Notes: generated from the sequence alone by a model not told the origin. A DNA stretch of 64,000 nucleotides from Maribellus sediminis (GCF_011799805.1 NZ_WXUB01000005.1:248001-312000), one strand, 5' to 3'. Counted from the first letter of the stretch, positions 1-9,203 are shown. Numbers and translations are program-made.

Positions 1-1
1 A

Positions 2-457
2 GGTTTTTATGATGAGAAGTTTAAGCTCGAAGATAAGACCAAGTTGGTTATGATTAACCTGAGATTAAAACCTACCGAGCAGGCCAGAGAATATGCTATC
101 GGTTATGGCTATGTAAAAGATGCCGACAAGCTAAACGCATTGGCACAACTTAACAGAAAAGATTTGGATTTCTCGCAGTATTCCAACATGTACGACCTCA
201 TCAGGGGCCGTTTCGCAGGTGTGACGGTCGATGCCAGCGGCGATATAATCATTAGAGGAACCAGTTCTCTCAACCTTAGCAGTGCTGCCTTAATTGTGGT
301 GGACGGCATTCCGGTGGACAATAGTGTTTTTAATGCACTGTCACCGTCTAATGTTCAGAGTATTAATATTATCAAAGACGGAAGTGCTGCTATTTACGGT
401 TCTCGAGGTGCCAATGGAGTAGTTATTATAGAAACCCGTAAAGGTGGCGATGAATAG
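2..457 (+). CDS. TonB plug-domain protein, C-terminal part (5' end outside window)
   Basis: The reading frame is open from the left edge, so the start lies outside the window; 151 residues are visible. The last 90 residues form a SusC-type TonB plug: a stretch ending in LIRGRFAGV, then IIIRGTSSL, a VVDGIPVD strand, NIIKDGSAAIYGSRGANGVV and a terminal ETRKGG. In SusC proteins a 22-strand barrel would follow, but here translation stops at once after the plug. It is therefore a plug-only protein. In Bacteroidota such terminal plugs are found on membrane regulators such as M56-type peptidases and on short CarboxypepD-plug proteins. Which of these applies cannot be told without the N-terminus. Confidence 0.75.
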   Translation, partial: GFYDEKFKLEDKTKLVMINLRLKPTEQAREYAIGYGYVKDADKLNALAQLNRKDLDFSQYSNMYDLIRGRFAGVTVDASGDIIIRGTSSLNLSSAALIVVDGIPVDNSVFNALSPSNVQSINIIKDGSAAIYGSRGANGVVIIETRKGGDE

Positions 458-486
458 CTTCTGAAATCACGGTCATTCAATTTTAA

Positions 487-915
487 ATGAAACCTGTAAT
501 TATAACCCAGACTTTTGAAGCAAGCGCAGAAAAGGTGTGGAAAGCCATCACCGATCTGAACGAAATGAAGTTATGGTATTTCGGGAATATCGATGTATTT
601 CGTGCTGAGCCCGGCTGCAAATCGAAGTTTGAGGTACAATCGGGGGAACGTGTTTTCACGCATTTATGGGAAGTGATTGAAGTTGATGCCCGTAAAAGGC
701 TTGTGGTAAACTGGAAATATGCTGAATACCCCGGCGATTCTGTTGTTGTTTTTGAACTAAAAGAAACGGCGAACAAAACAGAATTGATGCTGACCATGAA
801 AGTGCTTGAAGATTTCCCTGATGATATTCCCGAATTTAAACGCGAGAGTTGTCAGGCAGGCTGGGAATTCTTTATTCAACAACGTTTAAAGTCGTATCTC
901 GAAATAAATCAGTAA
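487..915 (+). CDS. SRPBCC (AHSA1/START-like) domain protein
   Basis: A 142-residue soluble protein. It begins with the typical AHSA1 pattern (MKPVIITQTFEASAEKVWKA, then a tryptophan/tyrosine pair in KLWYFGNID). A WEVIEVD strand, a VVNWKYAEYPGD strand and a C-terminal helix with GWEFFIQQRLKSYL follow. This is the helix-grip fold of the Aha1/activator-of-Hsp90 C-terminal superfamily, which binds hydrophobic ligands or partner proteins. The substrate is unknown. The gene lies 29 bp downstream of the plug-domain gene and 31 bp upstream of a DUF2007 gene in the same direction, so the three may be co-transcribed. The fold assignment is firm; the role is not known. Confidence 0.8.
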   Translation: MKPVIITQTFEASAEKVWKAITDLNEMKLWYFGNIDVFRAEPGCKSKFEVQSGERVFTHLWEVIEVDARKRLVVNWKYAEYPGDSVVVFELKETANKTELMLTMKVLEDFPDDIPEFKRESCQAGWEFFIQQRLKSYLEINQ

Positions 916-946
916 ATTGGGATTCTAACACATTAAAAAAACAAAA

Positions 947-1174
947 ATGAGCAAGCCTGTTACAATAGCATCATTTACCAGCAATTTCGATATGAAATAC
1001 ATTCTTTTTAAGGAGATGCTGGATGAAGCCGGGATTCGTTATATGCTGGTCAATGAAATAACCAGCACCGTTGATGGAATTTACCGCGGGAGCCCAACCA
1101 ATATAGGTATCGAACTTCGCGTTATGGAAGAAGATGTTGCCGAAGCAATTGAAATATTCAACTCGATAAAATAA
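947..1174 (+). CDS. DUF2007-type small protein
   Basis: A 75-residue soluble protein resembling the DUF2007 (putative signal-transducing) family. It has an N-terminal strand (VTIASF), a helix with FKEMLDEAGIRYMLVNE, a central strand (IGIELRVMEEDV) and a C-terminal helix AIEIFNSIK. This resembles a small ferredoxin-like, ACT/PII-like fold. No catalytic residues are visible. It ends immediately before a strong intrinsic terminator and is probably the last gene of its transcript. Family assignment rests on overall pattern and length. Confidence 0.65.
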   Translation: MSKPVTIASFTSNFDMKYILFKEMLDEAGIRYMLVNEITSTVDGIYRGSPTNIGIELRVMEEDVAEAIEIFNSIK

Positions 1175-1205
1175 AAAAGGATTCCGATTGGAATCCTTTT
1201 CTGTT
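1175..1205. terminator. Bidirectional intrinsic terminator
   Basis: A perfect 11-bp stem, AAAAGGATTCC (1175-1185) with GGAATCCTTTT (1190-1200), closes a 4-nt loop. The A and T tracts at the stem ends serve both strands. It sits between the DUF2007 gene and the convergent S9 peptidase gene and probably ends both transcripts. Confidence 0.85.
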
Positions 1206-1222
1206 TTGATTATCAGGCTAAT

Positions 1223-3988
1223 TTATTCTTCAAGTTCATAACCCATTTCCAAACCTTTTTTTGTGGCCGGTACACCTTTCTTCATCCAAACGGGCATCGG
1301 AGCATCTTTTAAATAGTGATCGAAAAATTGCGCCATCCTGATCTGGAAATCGTGTTTGTCGCGCACTTTTAGCGGCCAGTGGTCAGCTTCGTTGTAATTT
1401 AACATCCACGAAGGTTTTCCCATTCTTCGGAGTGCAATAAAAAACTCAATTCCCTGGTACCATGGCACTGCTCCGTCATCGTCGTTGTGCATGATCAGTA
1501 TCGGAGTTTCAATTTTATCAGCAGTAAACAATGGCGAATTCTCGAGGTAACGCAACGGTGCATCCCATATCGATTTGCCAATACGGCTTTGCGTATGTTC
1601 GTACTGGAACGAGCGGTTCAACCCGGAACCCCAGCGAATTCCACCGTAAGCGCTAAACATATTTACCACCGGCGCACCCGATTCAATTGCGGCGAACATG
1701 TTGGTTCGTGTGGCGAGGTAAGCCACCTGGTAGCCGCCCCAACTGTGTCCCTGCGCCCCGATTCTGGCCGGATCAACAAAACCCATTTCAACCACTTTGT
1801 TAATTCCGGGCATTACACAATTAAAAGCCGATTCGCCGGGATATCCTTCCCGGTAAACTACATCGGGATTGAAAATTACATAGCCGTTGCTGGTGTAATA
1901 GTGATAGTCCACGGTTGAACGGTTATTTTCAGGCATTCGGTAGCTTAGTAATCCTTGCGAACTCCGTTCATAAAAATTCACGATCATCGGATATTTCTTA
2001 TTCGGATCGAAATTGGCCGGTTTATGCAAAGTCCCTTCAAGCACAAGGCCATCCAGCGATCGCCAGCTTACCAACTCTGCGGTTCCCCAAATAAATTCTC
2101 CCTGTTGTGGCGCAGCATCAGAAATCTGTGTTTGTTTTTTGAAACTCAGATCGGTGCTAATAAGGTTGGGGTAGGTCTCAAAATCTTCTTTTGTGAAAAC
2201 GATCAGTTCCGCGTCCCTGGCTTTTTGTGGAGTACCCAGTTTCATGTTTTCAGCAAACAACACTTTTTGCTTTCCGGGTTTTTCCATATCGAAAGTAAAA
2301 TAGGAATCAGCGCGTGTTACTTCGTTATGTGCTTCCAGAATCATTGTTTCATCAGGACTGATTCCTTCATTGGGCTCGGGATTAAAACGTACAACACGGT
2401 AACTCACTTTTGAATCCCTTCCGTTTTGTGTTAGGTTATCCGGTTCGCCTGAATTTGTTGGATCCACTTTCCAGATGTCAAAACGGTCGTAGATCAGCAA
2501 GGCTGCATCATTTTCAAGCCATCCGGCTAAGCGGTATGAGTTAGGTGGATTGGGAATATCATTCAATTCGTCGGCCACCTGAATTGTTGCAGGTGTTGTA
2601 ATGCAATATTCTTTTCCGCTTGCAATTTCATAGGTATTCCAGGTCGTATCCATGGCATCGTACCAGTAAACAAACTTACCTTCAGGCGAAACCATCGGCC
2701 GTGCACGACAATCCTGCTTAAACAGTTCTGCCTTACCGGTGTAAATGTCCACCAGGTAAAAATCCAGATGATCAGGGCTGCCTTCCCACATCGATTGCAC
2801 AGCATACGGGCGGTTGGAGTATGCCAGCAGTTGATCGGCATCGCCTTCTTTAATCTGGCGAATTCCCGTAAACTGCTCGGTTTCGAGTTGAACTACGTTT
2901 TCAGCGTCGATGTGAAATACGGCCAGGTAGCTTCTCTTTTCGTCGCGGCTTTTGTTTTTCAGCTGAACGGTATGTAACTCTTCTTCGTTCCAGTGCCAAA
3001 TGTCCAGAACCGGAATTTCTTCTTCAAGAATGGTAGTATCCTTCGGCGCTGTAGCAGGAGCCGTAGCAAAAAACAAGCGCTTGTTGTTTTCGGAAAAAGT
3101 AAGACCGCCGTTTTCACTGATCACCCAATCTTCAGGGAGCGCATCATTATTGTTTGCGACAACAATCTCAGCCAATTCATCTCCGGCTGATAAATACAAA
3201 GCGAATTCCGGTTCATCAGCATCAGTAGTATCGGCAAGGAAGGCCAGCTGCTCACCGGTTTTATTCAGTGTTAATTGTTTGAACTTTCCTTTTCCATCGA
3301 GTACTTGTTTTGGTGCATTATTGTTCAGGTTAAATACGTAAACACCTGAGGCAAATGTGCTGTCGCCTTCCGAAACAAAAGCAAGTACTTCTTTCTCTTC
3401 GGCCAGTTTGTAATCACTTACCGCAGGTATTTCGATCGTTTCGTTTGTGGTCAGGTTTTTTATGATCAACGGTAACGCTGCGTCTTTATCTTTCTTTTTA
3501 TCCGATTTCGGAACACTGTCAGGTTCTGCCTGGTAGGCGATCCATCCCGACCATTTTTCAGGAACATTCACTGATTTCAGATTTGGAATCATTTCTGAAT
3601 TATTCTTCTGAAGATCATAGATCACCAACACATCTTTCGGAAGATCATCCTTTTTGGTTTTTTTCAGCTTCAGAGTTCTCACTGAATCTTCAGGCGCTTT
3701 CAGAGTATAGATCAGAAATTTTGAGTCGGCTGTGATCTTGGCGTCCGTACCGCAGGCAATTGATGCCTGTTCTTCGGCTTTGGGTGTGGTAACTTTTAGT
3801 ACAGGATCACCTTTCCACGGTTCTTCTTTGTAAACAATGTACTTGCCATTGTTCGACAGTTTTGTTTCGGTAATGCGATTCCATTTCAGAATTTCTTCAA
3901 ACGTTAAAGGTCGCTTTTCGGTTTGAGCAAAGAGCAGGTTCCCGAAAAGCAGGAATAGTAACAGTGCAGTAATTTTTTTCATTTTCAA
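1223..3988 (-). CDS. Secreted S9 family (prolyl oligopeptidase-type) peptidase
   Basis: A 921-residue protein with a signal peptide (MKMKKITALLLFLLFG, ending near FAQ) and hence exported. Residues of about 30-640 are a beta-propeller-like region. The C-terminal alpha/beta-hydrolase domain carries the nucleophile motif GHSWGG, the acid in MHNDDDGAVPW and the histidine in EADHWPL, so the Ser-Asp-His triad is complete. S9 peptidases cleave peptides, often after proline or as dipeptidyl/acylaminoacyl peptidases; the length fits the large Bacteroidota periplasmic type. It starts 17 bp after the saccharopine-dehydrogenase-like gene on the same strand, and the two probably form an operon, perhaps for peptide/amino-acid catabolism (inference). 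Confidence 0.88.
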   Translation of the reverse strand: MKMKKITALLLFLLFGNLLFAQTEKRPLTFEEILKWNRITETKLSNNGKYIVYKEEPWKGDPVLKVTTPKAEEQASIACGTDAKITADSKFLIYTLKAPEDSVRTLKLKKTKKDDLPKDVLVIYDLQKNNSEMIPNLKSVNVPEKWSGWIAYQAEPDSVPKSDKKKDKDAALPLIIKNLTTNETIEIPAVSDYKLAEEKEVLAFVSEGDSTFASGVYVFNLNNNAPKQVLDGKGKFKQLTLNKTGEQLAFLADTTDADEPEFALYLSAGDELAEIVVANNNDALPEDWVISENGGLTFSENNKRLFFATAPATAPKDTTILEEEIPVLDIWHWNEEELHTVQLKNKSRDEKRSYLAVFHIDAENVVQLETEQFTGIRQIKEGDADQLLAYSNRPYAVQSMWEGSPDHLDFYLVDIYTGKAELFKQDCRARPMVSPEGKFVYWYDAMDTTWNTYEIASGKEYCITTPATIQVADELNDIPNPPNSYRLAGWLENDAALLIYDRFDIWKVDPTNSGEPDNLTQNGRDSKVSYRVVRFNPEPNEGISPDETMILEAHNEVTRADSYFTFDMEKPGKQKVLFAENMKLGTPQKARDAELIVFTKEDFETYPNLISTDLSFKKQTQISDAAPQQGEFIWGTAELVSWRSLDGLVLEGTLHKPANFDPNKKYPMIVNFYERSSQGLLSYRMPENNRSTVDYHYYTSNGYVIFNPDVVYREGYPGESAFNCVMPGINKVVEMGFVDPARIGAQGHSWGGYQVAYLATRTNMFAAIESGAPVVNMFSAYGGIRWGSGLNRSFQYEHTQSRIGKSIWDAPLRYLENSPLFTADKIETPILIMHNDDDGAVPWYQGIEFFIALRRMGKPSWMLNYNEADHWPLKVRDKHDFQIRMAQFFDHYLKDAPMPVWMKKGVPATKKGLEMGYELEE

Positions 3989-4005
3989 ACTATGTATTGA
4001 ATTTT

Positions 4006-5148
4006 CTATTTTATTTTGCTTCCCTCTTCAATTTTATAAATCACATTTCTTTCTTCAAGGTATTTTAAAATGTAAGTGAGGTTGCCGGGGCCTGCTCCCA
4101 GCAATTCCGGTGCATGAACACCATAATCGTTAAAGCCGCCATCGAGCAGAAGATTGGCAGCTGCCGTACAGGTGTATCCCGTTGTGCGCGCCATCGAAAT
4201 GATCTTGTTTTCCCGATCGAAACGGTCGAATAAATTGTAAGTGTAAGTTTTTTCGGTGCCGTTCTCGGTACCTTTTATCGTTATCCGCATGATGGTAAAA
4301 TCTTCTTCGCCATCTTTCAACTGCCATTTCGGAAACAAGAGTTTGGCAGTAACATCTATCGGGCGGATTTTAGTGCCGTTCACTTCTATTTCGTCGTAGG
4401 AAAAGAATCCCGACTCGCGTAATACCCGCAGGTATTCGACGCATCCCGGGTAACGCAGCGTTTTTTCAATCATGTCGGGTACGTTTTTCATGGTTTGCAT
4501 CAGCGAACGCAAACCGTCGGAGTTCCACGATTCCAGCGTTCCAACTTCGTCGAATTGCACCAGTTCCGGATCCGACAAGGCTTCACGTGTCACCATTTCG
4601 TAATTCTGAATGAAGCGAGCCGGACGTGTGTATTCTTCAATTACATCGATGGGAGAAAATACAGCTTTGTATTCGTAGGGCCATTCGCGTTTAAATGGCA
4701 AACCCCCAACCAGGCACTCGTATGATATAACATGCATATTTTTGTTGTGATGCCCCAGAATAATGTTCCCCATCCCCGGAGCAACGCCACAATCGGCAAC
4801 AACCGTAACTTTATGTTTTTGTGCCAGCCCGTTTAGTTGCAGAAAATCCTCCGGCATAAACGAAATATCCACCATGTTTTTACCGGCTTCAATAACTGCT
4901 TTCATGGTCTGGTAGCCCATAAAACCAGGCACGGCTCCAATTACCATGTCGAATGCGGCTACAGTATTTCTTATTATTTCCGGAATGCTCAAATCCGCTA
5001 CCATCGTTTTAATTTGCGGATGGTCCTTAAACTTTTGAAAAGAATTCGAATCGATATCGACGCTGGTAACATCGTAATTCTTTGAAAGATCTTTGGCAAT
5101 AACACTTCCTACCAGACCGGCTCCAAGTACAACAATTTTTTTATTCAT
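4006..5148 (-). CDS. Saccharopine dehydrogenase family oxidoreductase (lysine 6-dehydrogenase-like)
   Basis: A 380-residue cytosolic protein. The N-terminus is a Rossmann dinucleotide-binding fold (KKIVVLGAGLVGSVIAKDL, with acidic VDID ending strand 2). The body has VVADCGVAPGMGNII and DGLRSLMQTMKNVP, as in the saccharopine dehydrogenase C-terminal domain. Length and the single Rossmann domain resemble lysine 6-dehydrogenase / LYS9-type reductases that act in lysine metabolism, but substrate specificity cannot be read from sequence. It is the first gene of a probable two-gene unit with the secreted S9 peptidase. The 181-bp upstream gap shows no clear promoter. Confidence 0.82.
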   Translation of the reverse strand: MNKKIVVLGAGLVGSVIAKDLSKNYDVTSVDIDSNSFQKFKDHPQIKTMVADLSIPEIIRNTVAAFDMVIGAVPGFMGYQTMKAVIEAGKNMVDISFMPEDFLQLNGLAQKHKVTVVADCGVAPGMGNIILGHHNKNMHVISYECLVGGLPFKREWPYEYKAVFSPIDVIEEYTRPARFIQNYEMVTREALSDPELVQFDEVGTLESWNSDGLRSLMQTMKNVPDMIEKTLRYPGCVEYLRVLRESGFFSYDEIEVNGTKIRPIDVTAKLLFPKWQLKDGEEDFTIMRITIKGTENGTEKTYTYNLFDRFDRENKIISMARTTGYTCTAAANLLLDGGFNDYGVHAPELLGAGPGNLTYILKYLEERNVIYKIEEGSKIK

Positions 5149-5329
5149 TTAAATCGATTTAGGACATGCTATTACTGCTTTGAATTTTACCACAATGAGT
5201 AAGAACATGAAATATTAACGACGCATGAATCTAGCAAAAGAAAATAAAACAAGCAGAACAGATGGTTTGAAAAATACCTTCTGCTAACTAAATCAGGTGT
5301 GCGATAGTGGTACGAACCTCAAATTTTAC

Positions 5330-5977
5330 TTAATCGAGTTGAATAAGTCCTTTTTTGAGGGCGTATTTTACTACCTCTGAGCTGTTCTTAAGTTCCAGTT
5401 TTTCGAGAATGTTTTGTTTGTGTGTTCCAACCGTTTTTACACTGATAAAAAGCGTTTCTCCAATTTCTCGCGTTGATACTCCTTCCGCAAGTAGTAAGAA
5501 GATTTCTTTTTCACGTTCCGAAAGCTGATCGTATTTGTCATCGGCTGTATCCGGCCCGTCGAGATAGCCCGAAATTACCAGTTCTGTAATGTCCTGGCTT
5601 AAATATTTTTTTCCGCAGTAAACTGTGTGCACAGCTTCCAGTAATTGCTTGTGCGTACAGTTTTTAAGGAGGTAGGCGTCGGTTCCTGCCTCTAGCATTC
5701 CTTTTACAAATTGCTTATCAGAATGCATGGATAGGGCAACTATTTTAAGATCGGGAAATTGTTTCTTCAGTTTGCGGGTTGCTTCCATGCCGTTCATTTC
5801 GGGCATGGCTATATCTGTCAGTAAAATATCGGGTTTTAATTCTTTAACCTTTTCAATCGCAATTTGTCCGTTTTCAGCCTGTCCGATTACCTCGATCGCA
5901 TCGTCATTTTCCAGCAAATTTGCAATCCCTTCCCTGAAAAGCTGGTGATCATCGGCCACTACTATTTTTATCTTCAT
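5330..5977 (-). CDS. NarL/LuxR-family response regulator
   Basis: A 215-residue protein. Residues 1-120 form a receiver domain with the acidic pair in VVADDHQLFREG, the phospho-acceptor Asp55 in LLTDIAMPEMNG, a switch serine in ALSMHS and Lys in YLLKNC. Residues of about 148-210 form a LuxR-type helix-turn-helix (LSEREKEIFLLLAEGVSTRE, then ETLFISVKTVGTHKQNIL). It lies 28 bp downstream of a HisKA_3-type kinase gene on the same strand, so the two form a two-component pair in which the kinase most likely phosphorylates this regulator. Target genes are not evident. Confidence 0.93.
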   Translation of the reverse strand: MKIKIVVADDHQLFREGIANLLENDDAIEVIGQAENGQIAIEKVKELKPDILLTDIAMPEMNGMEATRKLKKQFPDLKIVALSMHSDKQFVKGMLEAGTDAYLLKNCTHKQLLEAVHTVYCGKKYLSQDITELVISGYLDGPDTADDKYDQLSEREKEIFLLLAEGVSTREIGETLFISVKTVGTHKQNILEKLELKNSSEVVKYALKKGLIQLD

Positions 5978-6005
5978 GTTTTTTCGGTTTAGTGTTTGTT
6001 TCTAT

Positions 6006-7055
6006 TTATGTTGTACTTCGGTTGTACAAAGGCAAAACAATTTCTGCAACAGTACCTTTCTCCGCGGGTTGAATATGAAACGATCCGTTAATGTTTTCCA
6101 TTCTTTCGCTAATGCTGAATAATCCAAATCCCCCGTTCTTAATTCTTGTATCCTTTATTTTGTTGGTGTCTATTCCACACCCGTTGTCAGTAACAGTCAT
6201 TTTAAATAAATTGTTCTCCGACTCAATTCTAACCTCAACATTGCTGGCTTTTGCGTGCTTAACAATATTGTTGAGCAATTCAACCACTATACGAAACAGA
6301 AAAATGGTGAATTCTTTTTTGATTTCAGGATTTTTATCGTCAAAATAAAGCTGTGTTTGAATTTTATGCTTGCTTTCAAATTCTTCGAGTTTCCATTTTA
6401 CGGCTGGTATAAGGCCGAGTTCATAAAGAATGGGCGGGCTGAGGTCGTAAGTTAACGAACGTGATTCTTTTACTGCTTTGTTTATTAATTCAGTTGTAAA
6501 ATCGAAAGTCTTTTTCACCTTTGGCGCACATCCGTTAATGTCAATTGAAGTAAGGTTCATATAAGCCAGCGACAAGGTTTGGCCGAGGCAGTCGTGAAGG
6601 TTTTCAGCAATTCTTCTGCGCTCGCGTTCCTCTGCAAGCAAGAGCTCCGCATTCAGCGATTTCAGTCGTTCCTGATAGTCTTTGATCCGAAGGGCCACGT
6701 TAATCTGTGCACGCAACTCAACTTTATCGAAAGGTTTTGAAAGAAAAGAATCGGCTCCTGCATCCAGGCCTTTAATGCGCTCATTGCTGTCGTGCCCCAA
6801 AGCTGAAACCATTATTATCGGGATGTGTTTCGTTTTCGGGTCTTTCTTTAGTTCTTTACAGGTATCGTAACCATTCAGGCCGGGCATCATAATATCCAGC
6901 AAAATCAAATCCGGCTGAAACTCGATGGCACGAGTAATCCCTTCTTCGCCCGATTTAGCACCAAGGAACTCAAAACCCGGATAAAAGATCTTAATAATCT
7001 GTTCCAATAAATCCAGGTTAATAGGATGATCGTCTACGGCTAAAATTTTCCTCAT
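6006..7055 (-). CDS. Receiver domain fused to HisKA_3 sensor kinase
   Basis: 349 residues from the ATG at 7055; a GTG nine bases upstream is an alternative. Residues 1-120 are a receiver domain (AVDDH, phospho-acceptor Asp54 in LILLDIMMPG, Lys in SKPFD). A short coiled coil (about 125-145) leads to the HisKA_3 motif RRRIAENLHDCLGQT with predicted phospho-His154. The ATPase domain has the N box LLNNIVKHAKA and the G boxes DNGCGID and GGFGLFS. There are no membrane segments or PAS/GAF sensor domain: the input is the receiver itself, so it probably takes phosphate from another kinase and relays it to the NarL-type regulator encoded just downstream. Confidence 0.92.
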   Translation of the reverse strand: MRKILAVDDHPINLDLLEQIIKIFYPGFEFLGAKSGEEGITRAIEFQPDLILLDIMMPGLNGYDTCKELKKDPKTKHIPIIMVSALGHDSNERIKGLDAGADSFLSKPFDKVELRAQINVALRIKDYQERLKSLNAELLLAEERERRRIAENLHDCLGQTLSLAYMNLTSIDINGCAPKVKKTFDFTTELINKAVKESRSLTYDLSPPILYELGLIPAVKWKLEEFESKHKIQTQLYFDDKNPEIKKEFTIFLFRIVVELLNNIVKHAKASNVEVRIESENNLFKMTVTDNGCGIDTNKIKDTRIKNGGFGLFSISERMENINGSFHIQPAEKGTVAEIVLPLYNRSTT

Positions 7056-7237
7056 ATGCGTCACTGAACATTACACAGGTGTCAGCCTGATCCTGATCTC
7101 TGTGGAACCTAAGCTACAAAAAAAAAATCAACTTTTAAGAAACACGTATGCAAACTTTTGATCGGAAAAAATTCAAAAGCCATATTACTATTTACATGAA
7201 TATAAGGAAGTGTATGGAGAGATTTTTACGGAGGGTG

Positions 7238-7837
7238 CTAATTTTTACCCAGAATTCCATACATCAAACCGATTCCGGCACCGAAGTAGTGCTCGCTTTC
7301 ATTAAAGATAACCATTGGCCCTGCAGAAAGTCCGAGGGTTGCAAATAATGGCATTTCAATTTTAGGTTGCAACACCAGGCTAATGCTTTTGGTGGCTTCG
7401 GTTTGGTAGTCGTAAGTATTTGATTTTACGGTAAAGGATGGTTCGCGCGTGGTATAAATACCTGGGCCACCCTGCAGCAAAAGTCGGACGGTACCTTCGC
7501 GGTTAACATTTATTACCCGGCCTACCAGAATGCGAATGTTCTCTGAGTTGGAGAAGGGATCTGTAGAAAAAGCAGGAACCAGGTTTTCTGTCGATTTCAG
7601 GATTTCTGCAGGTAAATCGGCACTTGTTTTCACAGTAGCTGAGTAACCAATATTTACCGTTAATTTATTATTGTAAATGTAGTTTACACTGATGCCCCCG
7701 CCGTTTTGTTTACCCATGACAAAATCGCCCGATGAATATACGAAGTGTTTTTCTTTCGATAAAAATTTATACGACCACTGTGCCTGGCTGGTCAGTGCGA
7801 ATAAACTTACTAAGATGAAAAGCAAAAGGGTTTTCAT
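7238..7837 (-). CDS. Exported outer-membrane beta-barrel-like protein
   Basis: A 199-residue protein with a signal peptide (KTLLLFILVSLFALTSQAQ). The mature part has alternating amphipathic strands (GGGISVNYIYNNKLTVNIGYSA, IRILVGRVINVN, VRLLLQGGPGIYTT) and ends near GAGIGLMYGILG. These are features of small Bacteroidota outer-membrane barrel proteins. No close family is recognised. It stands alone, on the minus strand, 183 bp before the two-component kinase gene. The product class is an inference from strand pattern and signal peptide. Confidence 0.65.
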   Translation of the reverse strand: MKTLLLFILVSLFALTSQAQWSYKFLSKEKHFVYSSGDFVMGKQNGGGISVNYIYNNKLTVNIGYSATVKTSADLPAEILKSTENLVPAFSTDPFSNSENIRILVGRVINVNREGTVRLLLQGGPGIYTTREPSFTVKSNTYDYQTEATKSISLVLQPKIEMPLFATLGLSAGPMVIFNESEHYFGAGIGLMYGILGKN

Positions 7838-8137
7838 TGCTGAGACTTAGGGTTTGTCTTTAAATCGTTACTTCAATTTTGTAGTATAGTACAGGAAGTG
7901 TTCTTCCTCAGTGTCCGGATACAAAATTACATTGCCGATGAAGTAAAAAGAAAAATCCAATGCCCAAACCGGGGGTTATAAATTCCTATTTTGGAGTCAG
8001 ATATTTTGAAGACAGTACATGACTCGAACTCTTAAAAAGCAAAATAAGCGGCTACATATTATTTGACTTATTAATTTGACAGACTCCTTTTTCCCTGTTA
8101 TTTTCTAACTATCTTTGTCCTTCACTCAAATAAAAAT
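7838..8137. other. Divergent intergenic region with surE promoter
   Basis: About 300 bp between the outward-facing barrel gene (minus) and surE (plus). Apart from the surE -7 element (8110-8117), nothing is supported: no ORF with codon-like character and no strong hairpin. Confidence 0.5.
8110..8117 (+). promoter_or_regulatory. Probable surE operon promoter, -7 element
   Basis: TATCTTTG matches the Bacteroidota -7 consensus TAnnTTTG, 20 bp before the surE ATG. A good -33 TTTG at the usual spacing is not present; only T-rich sequence is seen there. Confidence 0.5.
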
Positions 8138-8899
8138 ATGACGGAAAAACCATTAATATTAGTTACCAACGACGATGGCATTCATGCCAGGGGATTACGC
8201 GAGTTGGTTGAAGTGATGCAATTTTTTGGAGAGGTCATTGTAATTTCGTCGGAAGTTTCAATGTCAGGGAAAGCCTGTGGAATTACGGTTGATCACCCGC
8301 TTCGTGCTACTCCGGTTGAAGAAATTCATGGTGCACCTACCTACAAATGCAACGGAACCCCGGTTGACAGTGTCAAGCTAAGTTTTAACAGTTTGCTCGA
8401 CAGGACACCGGACTACGTGGTTTCCGGAATCAATCACGGATCGAATGCATCGGTAAGCGTAATTTACAGCGGTACCATGGGAGCAGCAATTGAAGGCAGT
8501 TTACACGGTGTGCCTTCTGTTGGATTTTCGCTCGACGATTACAGTCCTGATGCCGACTTCTCGAAAGCCAAGTTAATTGTGGCGAAGGTTTTTCAAAATG
8601 TCATCGAAAATGGAATTCCGGAATTTACCTGCCTCAATGTGAATATTCCGAAGGGAAAACCCAAGGGTATTAAATTGTGTCGGCAGGCGCATGGAAAATG
8701 GGTGGAAGAGTTTGAAAAACGTACCGATCCACACGGACGTGAATACCACTGGTTGGCGGGCTACTTCAAAAATTTTGAGGAGGAAGCCACCGAAACCGAC
8801 TTGTTTGCTCTTAAAAACAATTTTGCATCCATCGTTCCCGTTTCTGTTGATATGACCAGCTACCAATCGATGGAAGAACTCAAAAAATGGGGATTTTAA
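8138..8899 (+). CDS. surE: 5'/3'-nucleotidase SurE
   Basis: A 253-residue metal-dependent nucleoside-5'/3'-monophosphate phosphatase. The N-terminus carries the SurE signature LVTNDDGIHARGL with the paired metal-binding aspartates. The conserved SMSGKACGITVDHPL (Ser/Asn region), NGTPVDSVKL, VSGINHGSNASVSVIYSGT and GAAIEGS motifs follow, all typical of the family and at full length. It removes phosphate from surplus nucleotides in stationary phase or stress. It leads a compact plus-strand run with a small membrane protein (1-bp gap) and lpxB, an arrangement also common in other Bacteroidota. Confidence 0.96.
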   Translation: MTEKPLILVTNDDGIHARGLRELVEVMQFFGEVIVISSEVSMSGKACGITVDHPLRATPVEEIHGAPTYKCNGTPVDSVKLSFNSLLDRTPDYVVSGINHGSNASVSVIYSGTMGAAIEGSLHGVPSVGFSLDDYSPDADFSKAKLIVAKVFQNVIENGIPEFTCLNVNIPKGKPKGIKLCRQAHGKWVEEFEKRTDPHGREYHWLAGYFKNFEEEATETDLFALKNNFASIVPVSVDMTSYQSMEELKKWGF

Positions 8900-8900
8900 G

Positions 8901-9203
8901 ATGCAACGAAATCGCGGAAATAAACTCGACAAACTCGGGATTGGCCTCCTTGCCGGGATGCTTTTGCCGCTTTTCATTTTTGTTATCGTTTACCTGGTAA
9001 ACGACAGTTCGCTGACATTTTCCGATTATATAAAAAGCCTCTGGAAAATTCATGTACTCTTAAAAGTGGGTAGTCTGTGTATTTTTGCCAACCTGGCCAT
9101 TTTCTGGGGATTTCTGCATTTAAAATACGAAAAAGCGGCGCGTGGTGTTCTTGCAGCCACACTGCTTTATGCCTTTGTTGTGTTAATTTCAAGAGCGATT
9201 TAA
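8901..9203 (+). CDS. Small three-helix membrane protein between surE and lpxB
   Basis: 100 residues. Three hydrophobic segments are visible: LLAGMLLPLFIFVIVYLV, VLLKVGSLCIFANLAIFW and AARGVLAATLLYAFVVLI. Family unknown to me. The ATG follows the surE stop by one base and the gene ends one base before lpxB, so it is translationally embedded in the surE-lpxB operon. Its position suggests an envelope role, but nothing in the sequence shows one. Confidence 0.75.
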   Translation: MQRNRGNKLDKLGIGLLAGMLLPLFIFVIVYLVNDSSLTFSDYIKSLWKIHVLLKVGSLCIFANLAIFWGFLHLKYEKAARGVLAATLLYAFVVLISRAI

